From: an uncultured Spirochaetales bacterium
Lineage (GTDB): Bacteria; Spirochaetota; Spirochaetia; Sphaerochaetales; Sphaerochaetaceae
Assembly: GCA_949300325.1 (NCBI GenBank)
Contig: CASGDQ010000024.1
Span: 62,001 to 126,000 of the forward strand
Direction of reading: 5' to 3'
Length of the DNA: 64,000 nucleotides
Positions 1 to 10,074 of the stretch are shown here, piece after piece (position 1 is the stretch's first letter; each line of letters begins with the position of its first letter). Both the position numbers and the translations under genes were made by a program. The notes under the pieces are model-generated. The model was not told the origin of the DNA. It saw only the letters and a list, made by a program, of their open reading frames with translations, and made no database searches.

Positions 1-213
1 AAAGGAAAGGATATTCCTATCGAGCAAAGGAGCAAGGACGAGGTGATACGCCCAGGCGGAGTCTTAGTCGCCCCTGAAGAAATCGATGTATACAATCCGT
101 CGTTTGATGTCACACCGCATCAGAACATTACAGGGATAATCACTGAAAAAGGAATAATCCGCCCACCATTCGATTTGAATATCGAAAGGATCAAGAACGG
201 AGAAAGCATATGA
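1..213 (+). CDS. mtnA: S-methyl-5-thioribose-1-phosphate isomerase, C-terminal end (partial)
   Basis: The frame is open from the window edge to a TGA at 211-213 and encodes the last 70 residues of an eIF-2B-like sugar-phosphate isomerase. The segment contains [11 protein letters not shown], then NPSFDVTP, then [15 protein letters not shown], which is the characteristic C-terminal block of MtnA and its aIF2B relatives. MtnA converts methylthioribose-1-phosphate to methylthioribulose-1-phosphate in methionine salvage. A related ribose-1,5-bisphosphate isomerase cannot be excluded from the tail alone. A terminator hairpin follows at once. Confidence 0.85.
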   Translation, partial: KGKDIPIEQRSKDEVIRPGGVLVAPEEIDVYNPSFDVTPHQNITGIITEKGIIRPPFDLNIERIKNGESI

Positions 214-216
214 TTC

Positions 217-246
217 AAGGCATGCACCGCATGCCTTATTTTTTTC
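217..246 (+). terminator. Intrinsic terminator of mtnA
   Basis: A perfect 9-bp stem (AAGGCATGC at 217-225 with GCATGCCTT at 229-237) and a 3-base loop are followed by a run of T. It begins 3 bases after the mtnA stop. Confidence 0.85.
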
Positions 247-292
247 CGCAGATATAATTATGCATCAAGCCTAGTCATGCCAAGCTCTTCAT

Positions 293-321
293 AAAAAAAG
301 GCTCCTGCAAAAACAGGAGCC
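293..321 (-). terminator. Intrinsic terminator of the mglBAC operon
   Basis: On the minus strand GGCTCCTG (321-314) pairs with CAGGAGCC (307-300), then seven T follow. It lies about 20 bases beyond the mglC stop. Confidence 0.85.
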
Positions 322-342
322 ATGACTTGATTGATTACTGAA

Positions 343-2022
343 TCATTTCTTCTTGAGATACTTGATGCTGTCAAGGGAGACTGCAGCAAGAATGATGATG
401 CCCTTGAACACGAACTGGAGGTTCGTATCTATTCCGAGGAACGTGAGGCAGTATGTCAAAGACGTGAAGATTATGACACCTATCGCGGCTCCGCCTATCT
501 TACCGATACCGCCGTTGAACGATATGCCTCCGACGACGCATGCTGCGATAGCATCCATCTCATACCCCTGCCCTGTTCCTGCGCTTGCATTGGCCCTGAA
601 GGCTTCCAAGAAGGATCCGCAACCGTAGAACACACCGGCCATCACGAACACAAGCACGGTGACCTTGAAAACGCTGATTCCGCTGACTGCGGCAGCTTCG
701 CTGTTTCCTCCGACTGCGTACATGTTCTTTCCAAACGTGGTCTTGTTCCATATCAGCCAGGCAACGATTATTGCGATTACCGCCGGGATGATAAGCTTTG
801 GGAAGGTTATGATCTGGCCGCCGAGCACACCGAGCGTCCAGCGTCCGCCGATAAGGCTCCTGATGCTGCTGTCGATCGATCCTACAGGAGTTCCGCTTGT
901 ACCATAAAAGAGGGTTCCATAGATGATCAGCTGCATAGCCATCGTAGAGATGAACGGATGCATCTTGAACCTTGCTGTGAAGAAGCCTGCAATGGAGCTG
1001 AAGAGCACGCAGAGGGCAATGGACAGAACGAGGGCCATCAGCACTCTCCAGAACATCGGGATACCCGAGAAGTTCCAGGTCGGAAGCCCGAAAAGCGATA
1101 CGATGTTCATGCCGGGATGGAGGATCAGACCAGTAGTCACAGATCCGAGTGCAACCATTCTTCCTATCGAGAGGTCGGTTCCGGCAAGCAGGATGAGGCC
1201 GGCTACTCCGAGAGCATAGAACATGCGGGTCGAGGCCTGCTCAAGGATTGTGAAGATATTGGGAAGCGAGAAGAGGTTTCCAGATCCCACAAGAGGAGCG
1301 GCGATTATGCAGACGATGAAGAATATCACAATTGCGATATAAAGCCCGTTTGCAAGGAAGAATGATGATGCTTTGAAATTCCTGATGAAATTCTTCCATT
1401 TCATCTGGGTGTTTTCGATGAAATTATCCTTTCCATTGCGGAATTCCCTGTTTTTCTGGATATGGTCGACAAAAGCCTGATGCTTGATCGCCTTGGATTT
1501 GTCCAGCTGGTCCTCAAAGCGGTTCTTGGAATCATAGAGGGCGCTCTTGAGCTCGTAACGGCAGATCTCAAGCTCGCTCTTGAGCTCTTGCGGATCAGAA
1601 ATCCTTGCCTTCACATCCTCTTCCCTCTTAAGGCCGTCGGCTTTTATCTTTGCTACCTCTTTCTCGTAGAAAGCCTTGGCTCCAGCCATCCTCTTATTCT
1701 GTTTTTCCGCAACCCGGGCCTCTATGCCCTTGGAAATGGAGTTGACATAGGCCACAGCTTCCTTGCTTATGGAAGCTATCTGGGCCTTGTTTTCTTCTGC
1801 AACCTTCTTTGCATCCAGAATCTCCTTCTGAAGCTCCTCGATCCTTCTTGTGCGGATATCGTCGTCAATAAGCTTGTTTTTCTTTATTGCGGCAAGTTCA
1901 AGCTTGCAGTCGGCAAGCTTCCTTACCCCGTTCTCCCTGAGGGCCCTCAGCTGCTCCGAGTACTGCTGGACTTTTACGTCCTCCTCAAGCGACATTATTT
2001 CATATACCTCTTTTTCTGCCAT
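343..2022 (-). CDS. mglC: Galactose/methyl-galactoside ABC transporter permease with a coiled-coil N-terminal extension
   Basis: This is the membrane permease of a CUT2-type sugar importer acting with MglA and MglB. From about residue 220 it is an ordinary BPD_transp_2 permease with many hydrophobic helices, including GVAGLILLAGTDLSIGRMVALG and the late YEMDAIAACVVGG motif. MglC is usually about 330-340 residues; this one has 559. The extra 210 or so N-terminal residues are soluble, rich in K, E, R and A in heptad-like order (for example RRIEELQKEILDAKKVAEEN), and should form a long cytoplasmic coiled coil. There is no stop or frameshift between the parts. An AAGGAG ribosome site precedes the ATG and the gene lies 15 bases after mglA. 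Confidence 0.9.
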   Translation of the reverse strand: MAEKEVYEIMSLEEDVKVQQYSEQLRALRENGVRKLADCKLELAAIKKNKLIDDDIRTRRIEELQKEILDAKKVAEENKAQIASISKEAVAYVNSISKGIEARVAEKQNKRMAGAKAFYEKEVAKIKADGLKREEDVKARISDPQELKSELEICRYELKSALYDSKNRFEDQLDKSKAIKHQAFVDHIQKNREFRNGKDNFIENTQMKWKNFIRNFKASSFFLANGLYIAIVIFFIVCIIAAPLVGSGNLFSLPNIFTILEQASTRMFYALGVAGLILLAGTDLSIGRMVALGSVTTGLILHPGMNIVSLFGLPTWNFSGIPMFWRVLMALVLSIALCVLFSSIAGFFTARFKMHPFISTMAMQLIIYGTLFYGTSGTPVGSIDSSIRSLIGGRWTLGVLGGQIITFPKLIIPAVIAIIVAWLIWNKTTFGKNMYAVGGNSEAAAVSGISVFKVTVLVFVMAGVFYGCGSFLEAFRANASAGTGQGYEMDAIAACVVGGISFNGGIGKIGGAAIGVIIFTSLTYCLTFLGIDTNLQFVFKGIIILAAVSLDSIKYLKKK

Positions 2023-2037
2023 TTTTATTTTTGCTCC

Positions 2038-3534
2038 TTATAGATATTTGGCCGACAGCCTCAAAAGCTCTTCCTGGTCCGTTTCCTTGGTATTGACAAT
2101 ACCTGCGAGACGATGGTTCGACATCACAGCGATCCGGTTCGTAATACCGAGGATCTCAGGCATTTCAGAAGAAACGACTATGATAGTCTTGCCTTCCTTG
2201 GCCATCTTGATGATCAGCTGGTATATCTCATACTTCGCACCGACATCGATTCCTCTGGTAGGTTCATCCATCAAAAATACATCTGGGGATCTTTCCATCC
2301 ATTTTCCTATGATGACCTTCTGCTGGTTTCCTCCGGAAAGTGCGCTTATGAGCTCGTCTGCGGATACACACTTAGTGTTCATGACCGCGATCTCCCTGTT
2401 CGTCGCATCATACATCTTCTTGTTATCAAGAAGCTTGAAAGTCTTATATGCTGGAAGATTGGTGATCGTGGTATTGAATTTTATGGTATCCTTTCCAAAC
2501 ATTCCGTTGAGCTTGCGCTCCTCTGTGACAAGAGCAAACGAATGGTCCATGGCATCCTTGGATGAATGGAATCTCAGTTTCTTGCCATCCACGGCTATTT
2601 CACCGCTTGCCACAGTCCTGATTCCGAACAACGATTCAAGCAGTTCGCTCCGTCCTGCTCCCACAAGCCCGTAAAGACCGAATATCTCACCTTTTTTAAC
2701 AGTAAAGGAAATATCATGCAGGATCGGAGGGAACTTGGTATTCAGTCCGGTTACCTTGAGGTAATCCCTGCCCGGCTTATTATCTACATCGGGGAATCTC
2801 TTATCGAGAGAACGGCCTACCATTGCCGAAATCAGCTCGTTCATATTCGTATCCCCGGTATGTTTCTTGAATATCATCTTTCCATCGCGCAGGACCGCAA
2901 CATCATCGCAGATCTCAAATATCTCATCCATCTTATGGGAAATATAGACAAAGGAAACTCCCTGCTTGCGAAGATCGTCGACGATGGAGAACAGCTTCTT
3001 CACTTCACGTTCTGTAAGGGAAGAAGTCGGCTCGTCCAAAACTATAAGCTTGGCATTGTAGCTTACAGCCTTCGCGATTTCAACCATCTGACGCTGGGAA
3101 ACCGACATGGTCCTCATGATGGTCTTCGGGTTAACATTCATTTTCAATCTGGCAAAAAGGTTATTGCTTTCCTGAAGCATCCTGGCCTCATCCACAATAC
3201 CGAATTTCTTTGGATATCTTCCCAGAAAAAGATTATCCATGACAGTCCTATCAAGACATTGCTGCAACTCCTGATGGACCATAGCCACCCCGTTTTCTAG
3301 AGCATCCTTTGGGTTTTTGAAGTCTATAGGACGTCCGAAAAGGGACATCTGTCCTTCATCCTTGGCATATATTCCGAATAGGCACTTCATCATCGTCGAT
3401 TTTCCGGCGCCGTTTTCTCCCATGAGCCCGCATACGGTACCTTCTTCAACAGAGAGATTGATACCATCGAGAACACGGTTTTTTGCAAAGGATTTGGATA
3501 GGTTCTTTATTTCGAGTACTGTCTTGCCACTCAT
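2038..3534 (-). CDS. mglA: Galactose/methyl-galactoside ABC transporter ATP-binding protein
   Basis: This is the duplicated ATPase of the Mgl sugar importer, with 498 residues as expected for the family. The first nucleotide-binding domain has Walker A GENGAGKST (about 39-47), signature SVSQRQMVEIAKA and Walker B LIVLDEPTSSLT. The second has the relaxed Walker A GLVGAGRSE and signature LSGGNQQKVIIGKW, followed by VFLMDEPTRGIDVG. This asymmetric pair is typical of CUT2 sugar ATPases (MglA, RbsA, XylG). A GGAAGG site precedes the ATG. The 178-base gap from mglB holds two hairpins. Confidence 0.95.
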   Translation of the reverse strand: MSGKTVLEIKNLSKSFAKNRVLDGINLSVEEGTVCGLMGENGAGKSTMMKCLFGIYAKDEGQMSLFGRPIDFKNPKDALENGVAMVHQELQQCLDRTVMDNLFLGRYPKKFGIVDEARMLQESNNLFARLKMNVNPKTIMRTMSVSQRQMVEIAKAVSYNAKLIVLDEPTSSLTEREVKKLFSIVDDLRKQGVSFVYISHKMDEIFEICDDVAVLRDGKMIFKKHTGDTNMNELISAMVGRSLDKRFPDVDNKPGRDYLKVTGLNTKFPPILHDISFTVKKGEIFGLYGLVGAGRSELLESLFGIRTVASGEIAVDGKKLRFHSSKDAMDHSFALVTEERKLNGMFGKDTIKFNTTITNLPAYKTFKLLDNKKMYDATNREIAVMNTKCVSADELISALSGGNQQKVIIGKWMERSPDVFLMDEPTRGIDVGAKYEIYQLIIKMAKEGKTIIVVSSEMPEILGITNRIAVMSNHRLAGIVNTKETDQEELLRLSAKYL

Positions 3535-3575
3535 TTCTCATCCTTCCACAAATCAATCGAGTTGTTTCTTAATAC

Positions 3576-3599
3576 GCCGCATATACACCCGTCTGCGGC
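3576..3599 (-). other. Intercistronic stem-loop 1 between mglB and mglA
   Basis: GCCGCA (3576-3581) and TGCGGC (3594-3599) form a 6-bp stem with a 12-base loop in the mglB-mglA gap. No T-run follows, so an mRNA-stability or processing hairpin is more likely than a terminator. Confidence 0.45.
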
Positions 3600-3666
3600 C
3601 CTTGCCATCCACGCACCTTAATAAAGAAGAAAAACAGGTACCAGATGGCCTGAAAAATCCGAATAA

Positions 3667-3690
3667 TGGCGGATACTCGCGCATCCGCCA
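3667..3690 (-). other. Intercistronic stem-loop 2 just after mglB
   Basis: TGGCGGAT (3667-3674) and ATCCGCCA (3683-3690) are perfect 8-bp arms with an 8-base loop, starting 22 bases after the mglB stop. There is no T-run. Such hairpins often protect binding-protein mRNA so that the periplasmic component is made in excess over MglA and MglC. Confidence 0.6.
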
Positions 3691-3712
3691 TCCAAAAGAG
3701 CTTCGGCAGGAA

Positions 3713-4978
<1,266 letters not shown>

Positions 4979-4997
4979 TTAGAACATCCCGGCAGTC

Positions 4998-5021
4998 TTC
5001 TTGCAAGAAAAATGTTTTATA
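4998..5021 (-). promoter_or_regulatory. mglB promoter -10 with 12-bp palindrome at the predicted start
   Basis: On the minus strand a -10-like TATAAA lies at 5021-5016, with no convincing -35. A perfect palindrome TTCTTGCAAGAA occupies 4998-5009, where transcription would start. This is the expected place for a repressor operator. The untranslated leader to mglB would be about 85 bases. Confidence 0.4.
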
Positions 5022-5089
5022 TTGAAGGGTTTTTAACAAAAAAAACAAAATGAATAATTAAAATTCCATGATACTTGCAAAGCTGAATG

Positions 5090-5110
5090 AAAAACCCTCC
5101 AAAAGGAGGG
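5090..5110 (-). terminator. Intrinsic terminator of the gltX-glyS-tyrS operon
   Basis: On the minus strand CCCTCC (5110-5105) pairs with GGAGGG (5100-5095) across a 4-base loop, followed by five T. It lies 13 bases after the tyrS stop. Confidence 0.8.
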
Positions 5111-5122
5111 CTTCGACATATG

Positions 5123-6367
5123 TCAGATTATTACAATTTTAAAGAATCTCTTCTTGCCGGCCTTGAGCAGGAAGCTTCCATCTTTTGCCAAATCAAGGGT
5201 TATCATGGTCTTGGGATCGGTATATTTTATTCCGTTTATCTCAGCTCCTCCCTGGGTGACAAGACGCCTTGCTTCCCCGTTGCTCGCAGTCAGACCGCTT
5301 CTGGTATAAAGATTCAATATTCCCATCCCCTCGGGAAGGAACTCGCTCTCAGCTATCTCCATCTGAGGCATGCCCTGCATGTCCCCACCGGTGGAAAAAA
5401 GGCTCTTTGCCGCATTCAGGGCCTTATCGGCCTCCTCCTGGCCATGGATGATCTTCGTAACCTCGTACGCCAGACGCTCCTTGGCTTCATTGATGTTCCT
5501 GCTCTCTGAATCATACTCCGCAATCTCATCAAGCTCCATGAACGTGAAGAGCTTCATAAATCTGATGACATCGGCATCGTTGACATTCCTCCAGTATTGG
5601 AAGAAATCATACGGGCTGTAAAGATCGGGAGACAAGAAAACCGCACCCTTTTCGCTTTTGCCCATCTTCTTGCCATCGCTGCGCATTATCAGATTGAACG
5701 TAAGGCCGTAGCATTCAGGACCGCCCATGCGGCCGATCAGGTCGATGCCGGCGACTATGTTGCCCCACTGGTCGGCTCCACCGATCTGAAGCCGGCAGCC
5801 AGCCTTCTTATTGAGCATATAAAAATCATAGCTCTGAAGAAGCTGGTAATTGAACTCGATAAACGAGAGTCCGCGCTCAAGGCGCTGCTTGACGCCTTCG
5901 AACGTAAGCATCCTGTTCACACTGAAATACTTTCCGACATCGCGCAAGAAGCTTATATAATTGAGGTCCACAAGCCAGTCTGCATTGTTCATCATCCTAG
6001 CCTGCCCCATTCCATCTGCCGGGTGTTCGGAAAAATCGACAACCTTGGAAAGCTGCTTTTTGATATTCACGACATTGCTTTCAATCTGCTCGACCGAGAG
6101 GATCTTCCTCATTTCGGTTTTCCCCGACGGATCGCCGATCAGTCCCGTACCGCCGCCTACGAGCGCAATCGGATTATGCCCTGCCTTCTGCAGATGATGC
6201 ATAGCAAAGAAAGGAACGATATGCCCGACATGAAGGCTCGGACCTGTAGGATCGACTCCGCAGTAGAAAGTGACCTTCTCCTTATCCATCAGATCGCTCA
6301 GGCCCTGCTCGTCGGTGAAATCCTTGACGAACCCCCTGTCGATAAGCACCTGTAAAGCTTTATTCAT
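5123..6367 (-). CDS. tyrS: Tyrosyl-tRNA synthetase
   Basis: A class I synthetase that charges tRNA-Tyr. It has the HIGH-type motif HVGH in YCGVDPTGPSLHVGH, the tyrosine-site GGADQWGNI, and a KMSKS loop as KMGKS. The C-terminal 80 residues form an S4-like tRNA-binding domain (RLVTQGGAEINGIKY). Its 414 residues are normal. The ATG at 6367 is preferred: the glyS stop (TGA, 6372-6370) ends two bases before it and an AGAGGG site precedes it. A TTG at 6373 would add only two residues. It is last in gltX-glyS-tyrS. Confidence 0.96.
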   Translation of the reverse strand: MNKALQVLIDRGFVKDFTDEQGLSDLMDKEKVTFYCGVDPTGPSLHVGHIVPFFAMHHLQKAGHNPIALVGGGTGLIGDPSGKTEMRKILSVEQIESNVVNIKKQLSKVVDFSEHPADGMGQARMMNNADWLVDLNYISFLRDVGKYFSVNRMLTFEGVKQRLERGLSFIEFNYQLLQSYDFYMLNKKAGCRLQIGGADQWGNIVAGIDLIGRMGGPECYGLTFNLIMRSDGKKMGKSEKGAVFLSPDLYSPYDFFQYWRNVNDADVIRFMKLFTFMELDEIAEYDSESRNINEAKERLAYEVTKIIHGQEEADKALNAAKSLFSTGGDMQGMPQMEIAESEFLPEGMGILNLYTRSGLTASNGEARRLVTQGGAEINGIKYTDPKTMITLDLAKDGSFLLKAGKKRFFKIVII

Positions 6368-6369
6368 CC

Positions 6370-7695
6370 TCAAACCCTCTTATATTCCATATCCGCCTGG
6401 TGGATAAACGGAACAATCTGGGAAACAGAAACCCTCTCCTGCTTCATCGAATCGCGGAAACGGATGGTGACCGTCTGGTCCTGGAGGCTCTGATAATCCA
6501 CTGTAATGCAATACGGAGTTCCAATCTCATCCATTCTTCTGTATCTTCTGCCGACAGCGCCAGACTGATCGAAGAATGTCGTGAATGAGGATCTGAGATC
6601 TTTCTCGAGGTTCTTGGCATACTCGCCAAGTCCGTCCTTCTTGACAAGAGGAAGCACAGCCACCTTCACAGGAGCGATCTGAGGATGGAAATGAAGAACC
6701 GTCCTGACATCACCCTCCGGGGTCTGTTCCTCATCATAGGCATCGCTTAGAGCCATGAGCACATTCCTTGTCAGGCCGGCACTGGTCTCCACAACATACG
6801 GTATGTATCTCTCATTGGTCTCAGGATCGAGATAAGTCATATCCTTTCCGCTGAACTTCTGATGCTGGGTAAGGTCGTAATCGGTTCTGGAATGGACTCC
6901 TTCAAGCTCCTGCCAGCCCATCGGGAAGAGGAACTGGATGTCATAGGCATCCTTGGCATAGAAGGCAAGCTCATCCGGACCATGCTGATGCCACCTGAGG
7001 CTTTCAGGACGGATGCCCATCTTATGATAATAGTTCATCCTCTCGTTCCTCCAGTACGGGAACCACTCGTCCTCCGTGCCAGGGCGGCAGAAGAACTGCA
7101 TCTCCATCTGCTCGAACTCGCAGGAACGGAAGATGAAATTCTTGGTGGTGATCTCGTTTCTGAAGGATTTTCCAATCTGAGCGATTCCAAACGGAACCTT
7201 TACACGGGAAGATTGCAGCACGTTCTTGAAATCGACATATATTCCCTGTGCAGTCTCAGGACGGAGATATACAACAGACGCGCTGTCCGTATTGGCTCCA
7301 ATATGGGTCTGGAACATGAGATTGAAATTCCTGGGGGCAGTGAAGCTGTCCTTGTTGCCGCACACAGGACATGGTTTCGTCAAATCGATCTGATCTGCAC
7401 GGAAACGGCTCTTGCAGCACTTGCAGTCGACCATCGGATCTGTGAAATTTGAAACATGCCCGCTGGCTTCCCAAACACGGGGATGCATCAGGATGGAAGC
7501 ATCAAGCCCGACAATGTCGTCGTGCATCCTGGTCATTTCCTTCCACCAGAAATCCCTTATATTATTCTTCAGCTCAACACCCATCGGACCATAATCATAT
7601 GCTCCGTTCAAACCGCCATAGATCTCGCTGGACTGGAAGATAAAGCCTCTTCTCCTGCAAAGCGATATGATCTTATCCATTGTAACTTCACTCAT
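6370..7695 (-). CDS. glyS: Glycyl-tRNA synthetase, dimeric (eukaryote/archaea-like) type
   Basis: A class II synthetase that charges tRNA-Gly. Its single chain of about 441 residues is the alpha2 type, not the bacterial alpha/beta form. It starts MDKIISLCRRRGFIFQSSEIYGG and shows the zinc-binding CKCCKSRF...CPVCG pair, motif 2 FRNEITTKNFIFRSCEFEQ, and the C-terminal anticodon domain (APVKVAVLPLVKK). The ATG at 7695 has GGAGG in front and overlaps the gltX stop by 8 bases, so the pair is probably translationally coupled. Confidence 0.95.
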   Translation of the reverse strand: MSEVTMDKIISLCRRRGFIFQSSEIYGGLNGAYDYGPMGVELKNNIRDFWWKEMTRMHDDIVGLDASILMHPRVWEASGHVSNFTDPMVDCKCCKSRFRADQIDLTKPCPVCGNKDSFTAPRNFNLMFQTHIGANTDSASVVYLRPETAQGIYVDFKNVLQSSRVKVPFGIAQIGKSFRNEITTKNFIFRSCEFEQMEMQFFCRPGTEDEWFPYWRNERMNYYHKMGIRPESLRWHQHGPDELAFYAKDAYDIQFLFPMGWQELEGVHSRTDYDLTQHQKFSGKDMTYLDPETNERYIPYVVETSAGLTRNVLMALSDAYDEEQTPEGDVRTVLHFHPQIAPVKVAVLPLVKKDGLGEYAKNLEKDLRSSFTTFFDQSGAVGRRYRRMDEIGTPYCITVDYQSLQDQTVTIRFRDSMKQERVSVSQIVPFIHQADMEYKRV

Positions 7696-9172
7696 TTTTC
7701 GCCTCCAAAATCCTAATTGCTCTGTCAATTCTCTTTTTAGTCTCATCCAAGCCGAGCAAAGCTATGGAATCGAACAGCGGAAGCGATACCGTGGAATTGG
7801 TGATCGCAACCCTGAGAGGCTGGAATACCCCATTCACCTTCACTCCGAGTTCGGTAGAAAGTGCAACCAGCTCCTCTTCTATCTTCTCATTCGCCTTGCC
7901 GTCCTTAAGTCCAGAAAGAAGGATCTCTGCTCCATTTTTAAGAGCAGACAAAGTCTTTTCAGCATCGCTTCCCTTCGCACAGTATACAGAAGCATCAACA
8001 ACAGGCTCATCGACAAAGATGAATGCAGAAAGCGGAACAATGTCGCTCAGCACCTTCATCCTTTCCTTTGCTGCAGGAACGAGCTTTTTCACAAGCTCAA
8101 GCTCATCGCTTCCAGGCTCGCTTCCGATGTACCCCGCTTTGATGAGATATGGCAGTACGAGCTCTTCCAGCCTGCTGTTTTCACAAGCTCTGATATAATA
8201 ACCGTTGAACCAGTCAAGCTTCTTATAATCAAATACGCCGGGAGCCTTGTGGATATTCTCGATCTTGAAACACTTCTCAAGCTCCTCTTTGCTGAAAAAC
8301 TCCGTCGACCCATCGAGAGACCATCCCACCAGCGTCACATAGTTTATGATCGCTTCAGGAAGATATCCCTTTTCTCTGAAATCCCTGAGGCTCGTCGAAC
8401 CATGGCGTTTGGAGAGCTTCTGCCCGTCCTTTCCCATGACCATAGGAAGATGGCAGTATACGGGAGGCTCCCATCCGAAGGCCTCGTACAAAAGTATATG
8501 CAGCGGCCCGGAGGGGATCCATTCCTGAGCCCTCATTATATGAGTGATGCCCATGAGATGGTCATCGATGACGTTCGCAAGGTGATAAGTCGGGAATCCG
8601 TCGGATTTCAACAGGATCGGATCGGGAGACACATCCCTGTTCCTTCTCGTGATATCCCCCATGAGGATGTCATGGAACGTGGTCTTGCCTTCGGTGGGAA
8701 CCTTCAGCCTGATTACGGGTTTTATTCCCTGACGCTCATATTCGGCCCTCTGCTCATCTGTAAGATTTGCACAATGCCTGTCATACCCCTGATATTCGCT
8801 CTTAGAGGCCACCTGTTCGGCTCTAAGCTTTTCCAAGCGCTCAGGACTGCAATAGCAATAATAGGCCTTGCCATCCTTTACAAGCTGCTCTGCATATTTT
8901 TTATAAAGTTCAAACCTTTCCGACTGGATATAAGGTCCGCACGGACCTCCCACCACGGGGCCCTCGTCCCATTTTATCCCCAGCCAGTCCAATGTCTGGT
9001 AAAGATCATCAAGGGATTCATCGCTGTATCTCTCCCTGTCGGTATCCTCGACCCGGAGGATGAACTTGCCCCCGGAGGACCTGGCGAAGAAATAGTTGAA
9101 CAATGCGGTGCGTACCCCACCTATGTGCTGCAGCCCTGTCGGCGACGGGGCATAACGGACACGAACTTCCAT
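7688..9172 (-). CDS. gltX: Glutamyl-tRNA synthetase
   Basis: A class I synthetase that charges tRNA-Glu. The N-terminus MEVRVRYAPSPTGLQHIGG carries the HIGH motif (HIGG), followed by RVEDTDRERY; the KMSKS loop is KLSKRHG. The C-terminal helical anticodon-binding domain is present and 494 residues is normal. The ATG at 9172 is preceded by AGGAGAGGAAGA and places YAPSPTG correctly; an open frame extends upstream to 9250 but adds residues unlike the family. It heads the synthetase run. Confidence 0.96.
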   Translation of the reverse strand: MEVRVRYAPSPTGLQHIGGVRTALFNYFFARSSGGKFILRVEDTDRERYSDESLDDLYQTLDWLGIKWDEGPVVGGPCGPYIQSERFELYKKYAEQLVKDGKAYYCYCSPERLEKLRAEQVASKSEYQGYDRHCANLTDEQRAEYERQGIKPVIRLKVPTEGKTTFHDILMGDITRRNRDVSPDPILLKSDGFPTYHLANVIDDHLMGITHIMRAQEWIPSGPLHILLYEAFGWEPPVYCHLPMVMGKDGQKLSKRHGSTSLRDFREKGYLPEAIINYVTLVGWSLDGSTEFFSKEELEKCFKIENIHKAPGVFDYKKLDWFNGYYIRACENSRLEELVLPYLIKAGYIGSEPGSDELELVKKLVPAAKERMKVLSDIVPLSAFIFVDEPVVDASVYCAKGSDAEKTLSALKNGAEILLSGLKDGKANEKIEEELVALSTELGVKVNGVFQPLRVAITNSTVSLPLFDSIALLGLDETKKRIDRAIRILEAKNE

Positions 9173-9186
9173 TCTTCCTCTCCTAA

Positions 9187-9217
9187 TCAAAAGAAAACAT
9201 CCACTTAAAGCGGATGT
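9187..9217 (-). terminator. Probable terminator after the hydrolase gene
   Basis: On the minus strand ACATCC (9217-9212) pairs with GGATGT (9202-9197), then TTTTCTTTT follows. The stem is short, so it is called with moderate confidence. Confidence 0.5.
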
Positions 9218-9246
9218 CATAATACTAATTATTTTCAGGCTTTTAC

Positions 9247-10074
9247 TCAACCTTCAGAAAGGAATCCGACGCTTTCCGAAACAGCTTTGGCATAAGATTG
9301 CCTGTTTTTATCGTAATAAAGGTAATGGCTACCTCCTTCGATAAGGGAAAAACGCATAGATGGCGGGAAATCCTCATCTAAGATCGTAACCAGCTCATCG
9401 CATGTGCCATAAAGAACCAGGGATGGAATGCGGTAATCCGAAATCCCCTCCATCACCTTCTGCTGAAGATCCAGCATGTCCAAAAACGGCCCAGGATACA
9501 AATGGCTCCAATACTCGCGGCCGAGAAATTCATCATCACAAGGCGCATTCTCATAAAGGAGCTTATATGAAGGATCAGCCTTCCATGGAAGCGGTGAATC
9601 CTTTTTTGCCTTCAGCATGCCTTTTAAAAGGATCCTGGGAACCTTTGCCTTCAGATTGAAAGCAGGACTTGCCAGCACAGCCTTGGAATACGGATAGGAG
9701 GCAGAAGCCAATACAGCAAGCAGGCAGCCCATCGAATGGGCGACAATGGAAAGAGAATCATATCTGCCAAACAGATCTGCAGACGCCTTTTCAACCAAGG
9801 AAAGCCAATCTCCAGCACGGCTTGCTGAAAAATCCTTTCCGCTTGTACCCATTCCGGGAAGGCGTGGGACAAATACATCGAATCCGGCCTCAAACAGCTC
9901 TTTGGCCGGACTGACCAGCTCTCCGGGATAACCGGCATAGCCATGTATGAGCAGTACCGCCGCCTTCGTGTTGTCCTTATGCACCATTGAAAAGGATCTT
10001 GCCGCGCTGCAAGGGCTGTGCACATCCTTGTACAGCCCATCATACCACAGGGGATTAACAGAATATTCGATCAC
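9247..10074 (-). CDS. Alpha/beta hydrolase (serine esterase/lipase-like)
   Basis: A 275-residue cytoplasmic alpha/beta-hydrolase of the carboxylesterase/monoacylglycerol-lipase (S33-like) group. Visible are the oxyanion region VLLIHGYAGYPGE, the nucleophile elbow AHSMG (Ser about residue 114), the acid Asp in GTCDELV and the catalytic His in EGGSHYLYYD. There is no signal peptide. Its ATG overlaps the stop of the upstream LuxR gene by 4 bases, so it is the last gene of the five-gene operon starting at 13557. The substrate cannot be read from sequence. Confidence 0.85.
   Translation of the reverse strand: MIEYSVNPLWYDGLYKDVHSPCSAARSFSMVHKDNTKAAVLLIHGYAGYPGELVSPAKELFEAGFDVFVPRLPGMGTSGKDFSASRAGDWLSLVEKASADLFGRYDSLSIVAHSMGCLLAVLASASYPYSKAVLASPAFNLKAKVPRILLKGMLKAKKDSPLPWKADPSYKLLYENAPCDDEFLGREYWSHLYPGPFLDMLDLQQKVMEGISDYRIPSLVLYGTCDELVTILDEDFPPSMRFSLIEGGSHYLYYDKNRQSYAKAVSESVGFLSEG

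Noticed and set aside
331-1365. Long open frame on the plus strand opposite mglC
   Set aside because: It is antisense to a well-supported permease and its translation is full of charged, His- and Cys-rich residues with no motif or start signal.
7667-9208. 513-codon open frame opposite gltX
   Set aside because: It is a mirror of a strongly conserved synthetase; the product has no recognisable domain and no ribosome site.
9172-9250. Extended N-terminus for gltX
   Set aside because: The extra 26 residues are unlike any glutamyl-tRNA synthetase and contain the upstream terminator hairpin.
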